64,000 nucleotides of DNA from Agapetus fuscipes (taxonomy: Eukaryota > Arthropoda > Insecta > Trichoptera > Glossosomatidae): positions 3,282,201 to 3,346,200 of the forward strand of contig OX637359.1 in the NCBI GenBank assembly GCA_951799405.1. The letters are read 5' to 3'. The position numbers were made by a program, and so were the translations under genes. How positions within the stretch are numbered: the first letter of the stretch is position 1; each line of letters opens with the position of its first letter. Below are positions 22,901 to 60,424 of the stretch, piece by piece. The notes under the pieces are model-generated. The model was not told the origin of the DNA. It saw only the letters and a list, made by a program, of their open reading frames with translations, and searched no databases.

Positions 22901-23050
22901 TTGATCCATATAAAAATTAATCAAACAAAAAATAACCTTTGATCTCGGAAGCTGCTACTGATTTAGAATAAAGTAAATTTTTAGTTTTATATTTTTTACC
23001 TTGACTGCATAATCAATAACTCTCTTCACACCGACTAAAACACGAGACAT
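16758..23050 (-). CDS. ETFB: ETFB gene: electron-transfer flavoprotein subunit beta, complete
   Basis: Six exons (23050-23000, 21499-21341, 20752-20594, 18982-18902, 17817-17677, 16928-16758) join in phase 0 at every junction to give 253 residues, close to the usual 255. The start is the ATG of [17 protein letters not shown]. Family landmarks include [61 protein letters not shown], the [17 protein letters not shown] recognition-loop region and ISVEDPP. ETFB pairs with ETFA in the mitochondrial matrix, binds AMP and passes electrons from acyl-CoA dehydrogenases to ETF-ubiquinone oxidoreductase. Intron 2 uses a GC donor; intron 5 also appears to. The introns contain many SINE, LINE and MITE insertions. 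Confidence 0.95.
17020..17209. mobile_element. hAT-like MITE in ETFB intron 5
   Basis: Termini CAGAAGTCGGCAA and GTCAACCACTG are imperfect inverted repeats, flanked by octamers GCTAAGAC and GCTTAGAC (7 of 8 identical). Confidence 0.7.
17677..17817 (-). CDS. ETFB: ETFB exon 5
   Basis: 47 codons from [20 protein letters not shown] to [10 protein letters not shown]. The acceptor is TTTGCAG. The intron following the ATG begins GCTAGT, so keeping the conserved M-K-A-K-K needs a GC donor. Confidence 0.93.
17992..18222. mobile_element. foldback MITE in ETFB intron 4
   Basis: Inverted ends ATATGTATCAGTGGCGAAGG and CCTTCGCCACTGATATGTAT, with arms of about 60 bp. Confidence 0.85.
18235..18345 (-). 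mobile_element. L2-like LINE 3' end fragment
   Basis: Contains GAGCGCC, GTGTGTATCACACCTCAAGG and GGATAAGAGTTTTTG, matching the 3'UTR and last codons of the LINE at 11108-12391. Confidence 0.75.
18600..18780 (-). mobile_element. retroelement fragment with nuclease-like motif
   Basis: The minus strand reads [31 protein letters not shown] and [10 protein letters not shown] without a stop. This resembles C-terminal nuclease-like domains of some retroelements. Assignment is tentative. Confidence 0.4.
18902..18982 (-). CDS. ETFB: ETFB exon 4
   Basis: 27 codons, [20 protein letters not shown] then QGTFASK. Acceptor CTCCAG, donor AAG|GTAAAC. Confidence 0.95.
19200..19455 (+). repeat. family C interspersed repeat
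   Basis: Full-length copy from CCTTGACTAATAGGTTGGTA to CACCTTAGATTTAG. Confidence 0.85.
19565..19885 (-). mobile_element. L2/CR1-like LINE C-terminus (distinct family)
   Basis: The minus strand reads [38 protein letters not shown] and a stop, then an ATC-repeat tail at about 19560. Confidence 0.85.
20115..20392 (-). repeat. family C interspersed repeat
   Basis: Full-length reverse copy with TAATCTAATCTAATC tail at the left. Confidence 0.85.
20594..20752 (-). CDS. ETFB: ETFB exon 3
   Basis: 53 codons from [20 protein letters not shown] to ADLVIVGKQ. Acceptor GAACAG, donor CAG|GTTCTA. Confidence 0.95.
20895..21200 (+). mobile_element. L2/CR1-like LINE C-terminus
   Basis: The plus strand reads [35 protein letters not shown] and the ATC-repeat end TTATCATCATCATC. 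Sits in ETFB intron 2. Confidence 0.85.
21341..21499 (-). CDS. ETFB: ETFB exon 2 with GC donor
   Basis: 53 codons from [20 protein letters not shown] to CGPPQAQ. Acceptor TCCCAG. The donor is CAG|GCAAGC; no GT lies within the required position, so this is a GC-AG intron. Confidence 0.95.
21570..21832. mobile_element. foldback MITE family H, copy 2
   Basis: Ends TCGCACGCTTAATCATAAAG and TTTATTATTAAACGTGCGA, flanked by TA. Internal sequence matches 12724-12985 inverted. Confidence 0.8.
21905..22143 (+). mobile_element. RTE-like LINE family D, 3' end
   Basis: Encodes [19 protein letters not shown] and [16 protein letters not shown], then the terminus GGCGACAGAGTTACGGTTAC. Confidence 0.8.
22390..22600 (-). 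mobile_element. tRNA SINE S2
   Basis: Reverse copy with GGTTGGTTGGTTATTGGTC head region and shared body. Confidence 0.65.
22620..22720 (-). mobile_element. half foldback with hammerhead-like core
   Basis: Core at 22682-22716 reads CTGAAGA, a GCCCAT/ATGGGC hairpin, then GAAACGTC on the minus strand. Related copies at 58855 and 36743. Confidence 0.65.
23000..23050 (-). CDS. ETFB: ETFB exon 1
   Basis: ATG then 16 more codons, [17 protein letters not shown]. Donor AAG|GTAAAA. The start is the only ATG in phase with the conserved N-terminus. Confidence 0.95.
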
Positions 23051-23365
23051 TGTTCTATTTATTTAATATTACTTAAAATAATGAAAATAAAAGAATAAAT
23101 CGTGTTCGCCAGTGACACTTTGTGGAATTTTTGACAGCTGTAATTTTGTACTGTAAGGCTGTTCGACATGGTACACAAGCTGCCATGTATACAATGTAAA
23201 TACCTACTGACTAATAACTGTTGTTATATTATTATATTTTAAGTAAAGTTATATCAATAATCAGATATAGAAAGATTTGTAAAATTCATATTTTTTAAAT
23301 ATCTTTTGAATTTATGAAAGACTATCTACTTGGCACAAACTTTGAAAAAAAAATTACATCACACG
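23051..23365. other. ETFB upstream region
   Basis: AT-rich; must contain the 5'UTR and promoter of ETFB. I see no clear TATA or initiator I would rely on. Confidence 0.35.
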
Positions 23366-23369
23366 ATTG

Positions 23370-23690
23370 TTCCTTGACTTATAGGTTGTTATGTGGCTGA
23401 CCACCCATACTGTAAAAAATTGGTTCCTTGACTTATAGGTTGTTATGTGGCTGACCACCCATACTGTAAAAAATTGGTTCACTTTGCCAATGTCACCCCT
23501 GTTTCAGGGAAGGACGGCAAGAGTTGCAAGGCTTATGTTCATTTGAGATTGGGTTTTTATATTGTAGGTCCACATGCGGCATGTGTTAGCGCGAAATTAT
23601 ACATGTCTGCTTGTGGGAATGCATTTAATATAAATCTTAAATGATATATATCTTTGCAGCTTAGATTAGATTAGATTAGATTAGATTGGC
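23370..23690 (+). repeat. family C repeat with 57-bp tandem duplication of its 5' end
   Basis: The first about 57 bp (CTTGACTTATAGGTTGTTAT onward) occur twice back to back at 23372 and 23428. The copy ends in four TTAGA repeats. Confidence 0.85.
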
Positions 23691-23789
23691 TTTGGGGTTG
23701 GTAGTGAAAAGGCCAAATGATATTTTGTTTTGATTGCTAAGGACCCTAGTCAGTTGTCACATAGATCTATGATTTTGTTTACATCATGT

Positions 23790-23985
23790 TTTGCCAATGT
23801 CACCCTTGTTTCAGGGTAAGTCTGCAAGAAGTTGCAGGGCTTATGTTCATTTGAAATTGGGTTTTATATTGTAAGTTCACATGCGGCACGTTTAAGCGCA
23901 ACCTTAAACGTGTCTGCTTGTGAGAATACATTTAATATAAATCGTAAATGTAATATATCTTTGCAGCTAAGATTACAGAGTGAAT
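23790..23985 (+). repeat. family C repeat, 5'-truncated
   Basis: Begins in the CCAATGTCACCC segment. Confidence 0.75.
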
Positions 23986-24479
23986 TGATAAAGACAAAAT
24001 TGTTAGCCGGCCGGTTTGCTAAGGAAAACGCAAGTAAATATTTTGTTATTGGTTGCTAAGGACGGCAGTCCTATACAAGACTGACGTTTCCTAGAAAAAA
24101 GTCCTAAATTTTAAAATGTTCCGAGACCATTCACTCAAGAAGAAACAGCTTTGGAGAATTTTGAATGCATTCCCCATTTCCTGTTACTATAATTTTTTTT
24201 TAAAATAAGCTTGACATCACCCCGCTGCGTTGCAACTAAAATAGTTTGCAGAAATATTTTCTTCTTGTTTAGGACCTAAGTAGGTACATACCTGTAATGT
24301 CATCCTACCGAGGTAAATGTAGAATGTTCAGACTCTGCAATCGGCACAAATTCCAAAGAAAAAATTGTACTATCAAGACGACAGGGTCCAAAAGGAAAAC
24401 TCATAGTTTAATAAAGGTTGCTGAGAGACCTTTTATTATTTATATGTCAACGTTATCCGTGTAAACAAATTCATGGTCC

Positions 24480-24857
24480 ATCAGACCTGGAGCTTCCAGG
24501 TGTTTCACCCATGGCTGTGATGGGCTTCTTAAGTTCTTCAGCACGACGATGATACAAAGTAATGTACCTACATAGAGTTTATCGGTCCATAGTCTAGTGA
24601 TTAGTGCTTCGGACTCTTAAATGGAAGGTAGTGGATTCGAATCCAGGCAGAGCAACCAAAAAAATATCATGTATATTTTCAACTATGCTCTTTGCTGGGT
24701 TGAAAAATTCATATACCTTTACCAAAGGTCCATCCAGCCTTAGAGCAAATGGGTCTTGCTTGGGAATAGCGACGACCAAGCTTGCAGAGGGCTCTTGAGG
24801 TGTGATTCACAAAAAACAGCACTCGCCAAATAAATCACCCAATATTATTATTATAGG
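24480..24857 (+). mobile_element. tRNA SINE (no 5S head), L2-type tail
   Basis: tRNA-like TAGTCTAGTGATTAGTGC and B-box GGATTCGAATCC from about 24582, tail with TTGAGGTGTGATTCACA and an ATT-rich end. 24499-24533 upstream holds a decayed hammerhead-like core on the minus strand. Confidence 0.75.
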
Positions 24858-25317
24858 TGAAATTGTGATAGTCTTTTCAGGCACAATGCTTTCTGCCCGG
24901 TTTGCCTATGGATTACCGGACAAACTGGGTGGAAAGCTTTCATACATCTCCATACGCTGCTAGACTTCCAATCCGGCACAGGATAGAGAAAAGTACTAAG
25001 GCAGAATGCGTCTCATTTGAAATGGCTGTTTCATCGGATGAATATAAAGGAAATGGGTGACAGAAATAAACAGACTTTAAACATATTTGTAAATTTATTT
25101 CAATAAATATATTCTTTAAATAACTTCATCACAAACAAATCAAACATGTTCTCAAAAGTATAACAGTATAGTACATGAGGGCCGACATAAGAAACATTCT
25201 CAAATGTCAGGTACAAACTTGATTTGAAAACAATGTAAAAAAAGAAGTGTTTCAGGATTAGCCTGAGGCTGGGCAATGCTTGCAATCCTGACCCTGTATA
25301 AGAAATATAAAGTGACA

Positions 25318-25455
25318 TAAAAATAATGGATCCCCAATAAATAAAAGTACATTAAGTTAACTTAAAAAAAATTGCATTAAAAATAATGATTCCCAATAAA
25401 TAAATGTACATTAACATAACTTAAAAAAGTCAAGTAAAAATAATGATTCCCAAAT
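25318..25455. repeat. about 60-bp imperfect tandem repeat
   Basis: Three diverged units containing AATAATGATTCCCAA. Confidence 0.7.
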
Positions 25456-25520
25456 TTATGTATATGAAATTCTGACTTAAAATGATAGCAAGAGATTATT
25501 CAGTAGATGCTGAGGTGAGG

Positions 25521-51741
<26,221 letters not shown>

Positions 51742-51749
51742 CTGAACAA

Positions 51750-52075
51750 AAGAAAACTACAAACTTCTATAACCCTTCCACTGCTGGTGACACGCATAGT
51801 CCAGGCAGCTGCATCAAGAAGCAGCTGCCTGGACATCCTTGCAAGAAGGCCCCGCACTGTTTTTGGAGACAGAGCATTCAAGGCAGCCGCTCCTATGACT
51901 TGGAACACTATTCCCGCCTCACTAAGGGAACTGGATATGGAGAGACCATTTAAAAGAAGTCTCAAGACTCACCTCTTCGTCCAATCATACGGACAAGCGC
52001 CTTTGTAGTGACACACTGTCATAAAAGGTGCTATACAAATTTTGTCTTATCTATCTATAGGTGTCATTGTAAGCT
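51750..52075 (+). mobile_element. L2/CR1-like LINE C-terminus and 3'UTR
   Basis: [20 protein letters not shown] then KRSLKTHLFVQSYGQAPL-stop, end CTTATCTATCTATAG. Confidence 0.85.
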
Positions 52076-52270
52076 TGCATAAAGTGCGGCTGTCAATCAT
52101 CGACGTCATCCAACTTTGAACTTATCCCTGACATCCGTGTTCAATAATTCAAAAGTCTCCAAGTGGAAATATCTGTTAAACCTTTGTGATTTTTGCTCTT
52201 GAATAACTAATACATGGGACTGTTTGCATAGTTTGAAGTGACGTCAATCAATTAAGGTAGGAAATCAATG
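52065..52270 (-). repeat. dispersed repeat family A, inverted copy
   Basis: Inverse of 4560-4815. Confidence 0.8.
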
Positions 52271-52324
52271 AGTGTATAAAAAAATGTGCTTGGAAAGGTT
52301 ATTCGGAAGCGAAAAGGTTAAGAT

Positions 52325-52470
52325 CCGTTACGCACTAGATGCATTCTGCCCCGTTGGTCTATGGATTACCAGATTAGAAGTCTATTAGTGTATGGAGATG
52401 TATGAAAGCTTTCACACAGGCTGTCGGGTAATCCATAGACTAACCAGGCAGAATGCGTCTAGTGTGAAAA
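52325..52470. mobile_element. foldback MITE
   Basis: Ends CGCACTAGATGCATTCTGCC and GGCAGAATGCGTCTAGTGTG. Confidence 0.85.
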
Positions 52471-52499
52471 GTGCCTAACACATTCAGGTTGGAATGAAA

Positions 52500-52735
52500 T
52501 CACTATATAAGACAACAAAACTAAATCACACATATAGAGTAATTTCTTGCCGCGTTGTCGATCACAAGTGGCGAGTTGAACCTATTTACTTTCACAGGTA
52601 AGGGGACCAGACTTACGCCAACTCCTTTACTTGAAGTAGGGGCTTCCTAGCAATCAAGAGGCTGGTTCTCATTTCTTGTGAAGGCTGAGTAACCTAGCCA
52701 GTATTTTCTTTTGGGGTTAAAATTATCACACAAAA
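52500..52735 (-). mobile_element. tRNA SINE S2, head lost
   Basis: S2 body with GGCGAGTTGAACC and CTTGTGAAGGCTGAG. Confidence 0.7.
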
Positions 52736-52739
52736 GGAA

Positions 52740-52955
52740 CGCATACTGTAAAAAATGGTTCACTTTGCCTATGTTGCCCCTGTTTCAGGGAAGGTCGGCA
52801 AGAGCTGCAGGTCTTATGTTCATTGGAGATTGGGTTTTTATATTGTAGGTCCACATGCGGCATGTGTGAGTGCAAAATTATGTGTGTCTGCTTGTGGGAA
52901 TGCATTTAATATGAATCTCAAATGATACATATCTTTGCAACTTCGATTTAGATTT
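52740..52955 (+). repeat. family C repeat, slightly 5'-truncated
   Basis: From CATACTGTAAAAAATGG to CAACTTCGATTTAG. Confidence 0.8.
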
Positions 52956-52959
52956 AGAA

Positions 52960-54700
52960 ATACATAGACGTGTGATATTTGCATGTCGAGAATAAATCAA
53001 AATTCAAACATCTATGCAAAAAACGTTTTGAATCCATTCCCTCACATATCCTACCTTTTTTCATAATATATTTCTATCTTGTGCATATAATTCTATTCAT
53101 CAAATGATTGGAATCAATAAATTAATAATTTATACAATAATTACGTAGCAAATGAACATACCTTTTATCCTTTTTAACATATTTTTTTTGTAAAATATTA
53201 GAAAATTATGTTGATGACATTTCTTTGCTGATGTCAATTGATGTATTTTTTTAAATTTAGTGACAAAATCGAGAAGATGTGCAGTTTTCTAAAAGCGATT
53301 TAAAGCTTAGTTTGTTGATAAAACTGGAAACAACTGCCAAAATACTTATTTTAATTAAAAAATTGGAAACTTTCCATCCAATGTCAATAATGAAACTGAT
53401 AGTGGTTTTTGAAGTGTACGTCACTCGAAGAGAAAAATAGCTTCATAGGATTATGTAAATGAGTTTCTAGATTAAATATCAATGTTTTACTGAATTTGGA
53501 ACATATTTTATGCAGTTTTATCGTAAAAAACACAACATTTTGGAGAGGCTTTTATCAAAATGGCGATGCCGAAGTGAACTATGTTTGAGAATCTAAGATC
53601 CGGATCAGTGAATATTTGCCATTAAACTTCAAGAAAAAATACATTTTGATAACATTTCAAAAGAAAATAGATTAACAAATCCAATAATGGTTGTTTTAGT
53701 CACAATTTCTTTTTATAATTAATCTTTTTCGATGTCAAAAGTTTTCCTTAGTTAATAGTGCTGCCATCTGGTTTGAATTTGTAGTATTGCATAACATAAC
53801 CTATTTTCCGTACGTACAGTGAAAGAAAGTGTAAAGTCAACAAAATAAAAACAATAATCATTAAAACATTGCTTGTGGATGCAGAATTTCTTCAACTATT
53901 GAGGTAAGTCATCACATTTTACAAATACACTGCTCGGTGCTTATCAGTTCGTCGTTTTAAAGCAAAAATGTTGAGGATTAAGCAATCTCGAGAACTGTCA
54001 AAATTTTACTGAAAACATTATTTATTTACATTTTTGTGAAAAAATATTTTACGTTTTATCTTGAATGCGAGCTCATGGCTTGCAGTTGTTTGATTTTATC
54101 TGTTGAATATTTAGATATATTTATTCTGAGCTGTTAAAAATGTATATTTATTTATGCAACTCACTCCAATGATTGTTTTGTGATGAATGTACTACACGTC
54201 TTGATTGTCATTGTAATATTCTTTAAAATTAGCCTCTCCTTTTATTATTATTTAATTCAATTAAGTATTTCTTTCACTTTGTGTACATTCTGGGCGAAAT
54301 AATTGAATTATTCTGACGTCTTCAAGGACATTTTCTTAATCAAAACAAAACTGTTTTGAACCCAGAAAGACATTTGGAATATATTTGAAAATGGAACCAT
54401 TCATATTACTGTGATTTTTATTGAGGTAGGTGTGATAAAATTGAGTGTTTCTAGCCAGGTCATCATTTAACTGACATTTTATTATGAAAACAAAAACATG
54501 AGCGAATAAGTCAGCACAAATATACCGACAAAAATAAATGGAGTCCGAACGTTTTTTCAGGAATCTTCTCAGGAATCACACGTTGTTGTTACTGGGGTCC
54601 TTAGAAACCAATTATTAGTTAGCCGTTACCTGGCCGTTTGATTTCACAACTTTTTTAACTTTTTGGGGGCCGGATCGCTAGTAATAAAACTTAATAAATC
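52960..54700. other. AT-rich stretch without a supported gene
   Basis: Must contain the upstream exon and promoter of the ZAD gene. On the plus strand CAACTATTGAG|GTAAGTCATC at 53895-53915 is a strong donor-like site. No coding exon can be shown. Confidence 0.4.
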
Positions 54701-55234
54701 ATTTCTTATAATGTGTGAGCCCGAAATTATGCGTGTCTGCTTGTGGGAATGCATTTAATATGGAGCTCAAATGATGCAGATCTTTGCAACTTAGATTTAG
54801 ATTATGTTTTCTTGTAACTTGTGCAAGTTGCAAGAAAAGACACACAAGTATTTTGTTAGAGGTTGCTAAGGACCGCGTCCCATACAAGAGTGACATTTAC
54901 TCGGCAATAATTTTTTTCTTGGATAATTATTGCCAAGAACATTAATTTATATAATCTTTATTTGAGAGGTTGTAGAGATGAGTAGACTTATGAAATGTAT
55001 TATTTAAATAAACAAACATACTTTTGCAATACATTATTTTATTTTGCTGTCGCAATACTACATAATTTTCCTTATAAAAAAGAAAAATGAGGTATAAGTC
55101 TCAAGAACTTGTTCATCTAAGATATAAAATGGTTTACAAGCAATGGCCTACTTTACTCTATTTTGTTATTAATTCAAATTGACAATGACTGATGATGAAG
55201 CATTGTCTATGTAATATACTCTATATCCGCTCAT

Positions 55235-56000
55235 GGATTCTGAGATAAAGGCGTCCAGCTATCTTTCCAAACCAGCCTACTTCCACCTTCAGAAAGGGAC
55301 TGAAGACACTGCTTTTCTCCAGAAGCCATGGCGCCCTTGAGATGGTCCTGGACCATTAAATGGCGCCACAGGAAAGAAATCATCCATCATCATCACCTTT
55401 TAGGTCTTCCAGCTAAGCTTTGACCTATTGGCATCTTATTAGTTATGAGATGAGTCTTTCTCAAGGCACAAACTCTTTTAAATCACCTCCTGGATCTGCT
55501 CCATCTCACTATGTCCTCTATTTCACAGGCTTTTTGTGTATGTGTTCATCGTGGATGCGATACTTTAATGCCGAGTCTGTAATCATTCTAAGAACTTGTA
55601 TTTCCAATATTCTAAGTAGTCCTCTGGTTCTTCTTGTGCCCCTTCTAGCTTCTTGCTTCATCTCTAATGATCATAATAATACCAAATGCCAGCTGATTTC
55701 ACATATTTATGTAACTAAGGTTCTTAACAAAGTATTGATTGTTCTTGCCGTATTACGTCATATGATGTACATCCGCGTAGGAAACAGATGTTGGTGATCA
55801 CCTTGAGGAACATTCCCTATCCAGCGTTGTTCCGAACAGCTTCTTCACACTTTGGATGCAGGGCCACTCCCATAATATGTTTCACAGCCAGGACATCTGT
55901 CCTACCAAGCCCTCGTCGTCCCTCATATTTCCCCTTCAATTTCAGTTACAAAAAGGGTTATTATTCTCCACGCGGTATATGCACCAGATGCAAAAAAAAT
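55235..56000. mobile_element. decayed LINE pieces
   Basis: Plus strand 55235-55400 has KTLLFSRSHGALEM and an ATC-repeat end. Minus strand 55420-56000 holds frameshifted RTE-like C-terminal sequence (GKYEGRRGLGR). Confidence 0.55.
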
Positions 56001-56080
56001 CCAAACCTTGATATTTGACAACAGCATCCAGTCAACTCTAGCTCGCCTCAGGACTTCTGTATTGTTACCATGTCTGTCCA

Positions 56081-56254
56081 GGGTTGGAAGTCTCATCCCC
56101 ACGGTGATTCTTACCTACCGAATATCAGTAATATTTTTATGAAGACTAATCAGCTGTTCACTTGTGGCCATCTTGGATTGACAGGTCTTCATACAAATAT
56201 TACCGATATTCGATAGGTAAGAATTACCATGGTGATGAGACTTCCAGCCCAGGG
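56081..56254. mobile_element. intact foldback MITE (same family as 27283-27857)
   Basis: Ends GGTTGGAAGTCTCATC and GATGAGACTTCCAGCCC. Confidence 0.88.
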
Positions 56255-56574
56255 AATTTTGAGTATTCAGCGATAGAGCCACTTTTAAAATGCTTCCAGT
56301 CTATTTATTGAGTTGACCTACAATATAAAATGAAAAAAGATAAACCTTTTACTTGTACTTTATGGACTCAGCATTAAAAAAGTGGGAAAAAATGTAATGT
56401 CACTTGGCAGGGCTCGGTGCAGAATAAAGTCTCAACTTCCATACAAAATTATGTAAGCAGTTTGAAAATACACTAAAGCGCTGCGTACTGCATTCTGAGC
56501 ATTCAGTATAACCGTCAACTTCGTACGATTCACAATGTTGTTAACTAAGATTCCCTGATTATGGGAAATCCATT

Positions 56575-56985
56575 TTTGTTAAAGAATCCTGTGTAGGAGA
56601 CTCCTCAAATTTCAGGAAATCTAGAGGCCTATGACACTTGTTCGAGTGCCGCAGAGGTGCTGATGTTGGTGAACTGGCGGTTAATGTTCTGATAATTTTG
56701 AGCAGGGGTGCTAGTTGCGTAGTTCTGCATTGTGTGTTGCGTTGCCTTTGCTTTGAGACACCGAAAGGAAGTGGCGATTGATGTTGCTTTTGAATAGAAC
56801 AATGCTAAATTGGGGTGGAAACACAGATACCGGTAACTCGTTCCATAAGCGGGCAGTTTGGCAAAGGAATGAGTCGTGTAAACACCAAGTTCTCATAGTT
56901 TTGATGTTGACTACAAACGGATGAATGCGAGTTTCCCTTATTGTGATGAAGAGAGGAGGAAAAAGTGAGTTTCTATGGGTAACAT
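56575..56985 (-). mobile_element. LINE family E C-terminus and 3'UTR
   Basis: MRTWCLHDSFLCQTARLWNE and LPVSVFPPQFS; the 3' end has AGGAGACTCCTCAAATTTCA and AGTGCCGCAGAGGTG, identical in layout to the second SINE tail type. Confidence 0.85.
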
Positions 56986-57424
56986 TATATAGCTGAGGAA
57001 ATTTTTAATTGTTTTATCCGGAATCTTCGTTTCAGGTAGAGTTCTCAAACTTTACTACTATTAACTTGCATGATTGTTTCAGAGACTTCCAAAGTTTGCT
57101 CAATACAATGTCAAGATCTTAGCCTTGAAATGAAGAAATTCTTGTTTATCTATAATTTTGCATTGTGATGCTTAAAGTAATAATATTGTTTATCTTGTAA
57201 TGGCAGTTATGCAATGAATTATTTATAATGCATGCTTAAGATAAACAATTTGCTAGGAGAGTATGTACTGGCCTTAATGCAGAAATGATGTAATGCAGTT
57301 TTATGTATACGCTACAATAACACATAGCATATAGGAACTAGACTTGTAAATAAAGAAGAGACATTTTAAATGGAGGGAATGTGAAGTCACTTTTTTTTAA
57401 CCGTACGGAATACTTTTTAAAGCA

Positions 57425-57675
57425 CATTTTTTAAACCATTTATTGATTTCCTACCTTAATCAATTGACGACATTTCAAACTATGTGAACAGTCACATGTA
57501 TTAGTTATTCAAGAACAAAAATCACAAAGGTTTAGCACATATTTCCACTTGCAGTCGTTTGAATTCTTGAACACAGATGTCAGGGATAAGTTCAAAGTTG
57601 GATGACGTCTATGATTTACAGCCGCACTGTATGCAAGTTTACACTTGACGCTTATGCGTGTCACCCGCAAAAGGG
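57425..57675 (+). repeat. dispersed repeat family A, copy 3
   Basis: Same orientation and near identical to 4560-4815. Confidence 0.8.
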
Positions 57676-57734
57676 TTAAGGAATCCTGTGCTGGACACTC
57701 CCCAGATTTCAGAGAATATAGAGGTCTATGACTT

Positions 57735-57990
57735 TTCGTCCTCCAGTGCTTGTTTGGCTTATCTACCATTTGATTCAATGATGACCTTTCAATGAAATTG
57801 TCTTAAAAATGACATTCACACAATTTGAACTAAGAAAAAAAACCTAAAATAATGTGAGAGTTGTTTTTAAGTATTTTAAAAATCAATTTCCAGTTTTCAT
57901 AAGACACATTGGTCCAGTACACATACAAACATTGCTCATGTGAAATTACCTCTGATGGACATAAGACAAGCAAGCACTAAGAGGACGACT
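57735..57990. mobile_element. foldback MITE
   Basis: Ends CGTCCTCCAGTGCTTGTTTG and CAAGCAAGCACTAAGAGGAC; followed by a LINE E fragment to about 58130. Confidence 0.8.
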
Positions 57991-58304
57991 TGTTGTAGTG
58001 CCGCAGAGGTATGGGTGTTGTTGATGTGGCGGCTAATTCCTGATCCTTTGTAGCTAGGCTGTTAGCTGCGTACTGCTGTGTTGTGTGTTGTCTTTGTTTT
58101 GAGACACTGAAAGGAATTAGCGATTGATATTGACGGCATCACTTGACAGGACAGTCAGTCATAGCTTTATTATAATATTATGTGGGTAGATTGAAAATAC
58201 AAGTGCTGCACACTGCATTCAGGACAACTGTCAGTCTGTCGCTGTCATATATTTCACAATGCTGTAAAATAAAAATATCCCTGTTTATGGGGAATCTATT
58301 GATT

Positions 58305-58550
58305 ATCATTCCTTGAATTATAGGTTGGTATAAGGCTGACCACCCATACGGTAAAAAATGGTTCAATTTGCCAATGTCACCCCTGTTACAGGGAAGGTTG
58401 GCAAAAGTTACAGTGTTTTGGTTCATTTAAGGTTTTTATTTTATTTTGTAAATACACATGTAGCACTTGTAAGCGCGAATTTGCACGTGTTTGTGGATAT
58501 GCATTTTTAATGTTTATATATCTTTGCAACTTAGATTATTGAAATATAGA
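58305..58550 (+). repeat. family C interspersed repeat
   Basis: From CATTCCTTGAATTATAGGTT to TTGCAACTTAGATTATTG. Confidence 0.8.
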
Positions 58551-58854
58551 TATATTTTAGGTGACGTAAAAATTAAAAATGCTTGTAATCTGATCGGCAT
58601 CAAACTTCACAGGAACGATTCCAAGGTGTTTTTACACATTTCCTTAAAATTTTCTTACTTACCTATCTATATGAAGATAGCAGACAATAAAACATGGCGT
58701 CGTGTAAACAGCTGACACATTTGATATGGTACAGCGATCAGCTGTTTTCGCACCACCATGTTTTGTTGCTTGCCATCAATAGATAAATCCGGTAAGGTGT
58801 ACTGACGCCTGTTAAATCTACACTCAGCAGGCTAGGGACATAAAGGTTTGGCGA

Positions 58855-58975
58855 ATTTCAAAATCTATTAAAAACCGTTCTGAAGAAGCCCATTGTAGAC
58901 ATGGGAGAAACGTCCGGAAGCTCCAGTTCTCATAGACCACGGCAACAGACCCCGGAAAGCAACTCTCCTTTTCAG
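58855..58975 (+). mobile_element. half foldback with hammerhead-like core
   Basis: Core 58880-58914: CTGAAGA, GCCCAT/ATGGG hairpin, GAAACGTC; sister of 22620-22720 in opposite orientation. Confidence 0.65.
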
Positions 58976-59029
58976 AATGCAAATACTTATTTATAATAAT
59001 TCTCTTACCACAATATCCCGCACAATATC

Positions 59030-59925
59030 CCTGCTGAAACCACCCCAAAATATCTGGGCATTAAACTAGATCGGGCCCTCACATATAGAAACCACATAGA
59101 AGCCACCAAAGCAAAGGTTAAAACCCGCAATAACATAATATCCTAACTGGCAGGCACTACATGGGGAAGTGACGCAAGGACACTGAGAACTTCAGCTATG
59201 GCTCTGGTGTACAGTGCGGCGGAGTACTGCGCTCCCGTGTGGGCTCGTAGCGATCACTGTAACAAGCTGGATGTGGAGCTGAACAAAACCATGCGCTCCA
59301 TCTCAGGAACCGTAAGGTCTACACCCGTCCAGTGGCTCTCGGTCCTGTCCAACATCGCCCCTCCAACCCTGCGTAGATCCCTGGCATCCATAAAACTGGT
59401 CGACAGAGTGAGAAGTGACCCGCTGCTCCCTGCTTTCAAGGACATCTTCCAGCACCCAAACAAGCGACTCAAGTCCAGAAACCATCTGGACAATTGATGA
59501 TCGGAGTAGGGAAGCTACACTGCAATGGAAGTCCATATGGGAGGAGAAAGGCTTTAAAAACCACGAGCTGATCACTCTGCCACACCAGGAGGTCCCAGGG
59601 TTTAATCTTGCGAGAGGACTGTGGACGACCTTGAATAGGATCCGAAACGAGCAAGGCCGTTGCAACTTCTTGCTCCATAGATGGGGATTAGCTCCATCTC
59701 CAGGATGTGACTGTGGGGCGGAGAACCAGACTGTCCGGCACATAGTGGAGGAGTGCCCCATCAGAAGACACCCTCCTGGCCTGAAAGACCTCCACGAGGC
59801 CACGCCAGGAGCAGTGAAGTGGATGGAGGGCTTGGATCTTCGCCTCTGACGCGGCCCAACGGCCAAGTGATTTGCTGTGCTTGCCGGCCATACGAAAACA
59901 AACAAACAAACAAAACATTCTCTTA
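59030..59925 (+). mobile_element. Jockey-like LINE C-terminus, 5'-truncated
   Basis: Reads ALVYSAAEYCAPVWARSDHC, VLSNIAPPTLRRSLA, then in another frame TLPHQEVPGFNLARGLWTTL and CNFLLHRWGLAPSPGCDCG with a cysteine/histidine cluster. Ends with an (AAAC)n run. One frameshift near 59500 and a stop near 59145 make it dead. Confidence 0.85.
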
Positions 59926-60424
59926 CCAACAAAGGCGTGCATCCCATACAGGCACATGCGCCTAATGGGTATGCAATTTATGGGAAAAAACCATTTACGC
60001 TTGAAAATCAGAATTCAAAATCAAAATTTAAGTTCGATTGATGGAGCCATCTAAAGCTATGAACTTCATCTGAAGCTATGCACTTCAGCCAATTTCAAAT
60101 GAGTTATTTTAAAGGAATGGGGGAAAACATTTATTCTGAAATGTATTTGCCTATACCCTATGCACGCGCCTGCTTACCAAGTACTAATCGAAATGAATAC
60201 TTAGTTTTTTGAATCCACATTATGTGCTCATTTATTTTCATCACCTCGTACTAAGTTGGCAATACGTGGGAGACGCTCCTTGCACACAGTATATTTGTAT
60301 GTACACAACGAATGCAGTAACAAAATTGGTTCCGTGTTTACAATGACACAGTGACAAAACGACACGTGTCAGAACAACACATGACCGAACATCACAACAT
60401 AAAATACCACATGACAAAACGTCG

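Noticed and set aside
55420..55797. 125-residue plus-strand ORF with hydrophobic stretches
   Set aside because: Overlaps decayed RTE-like LINE on the opposite strand; no splice or homology support.
59303..59947. 214-residue minus-strand ORF
   Set aside because: Antisense shadow of the plus-strand Jockey-like LINE C-terminus.
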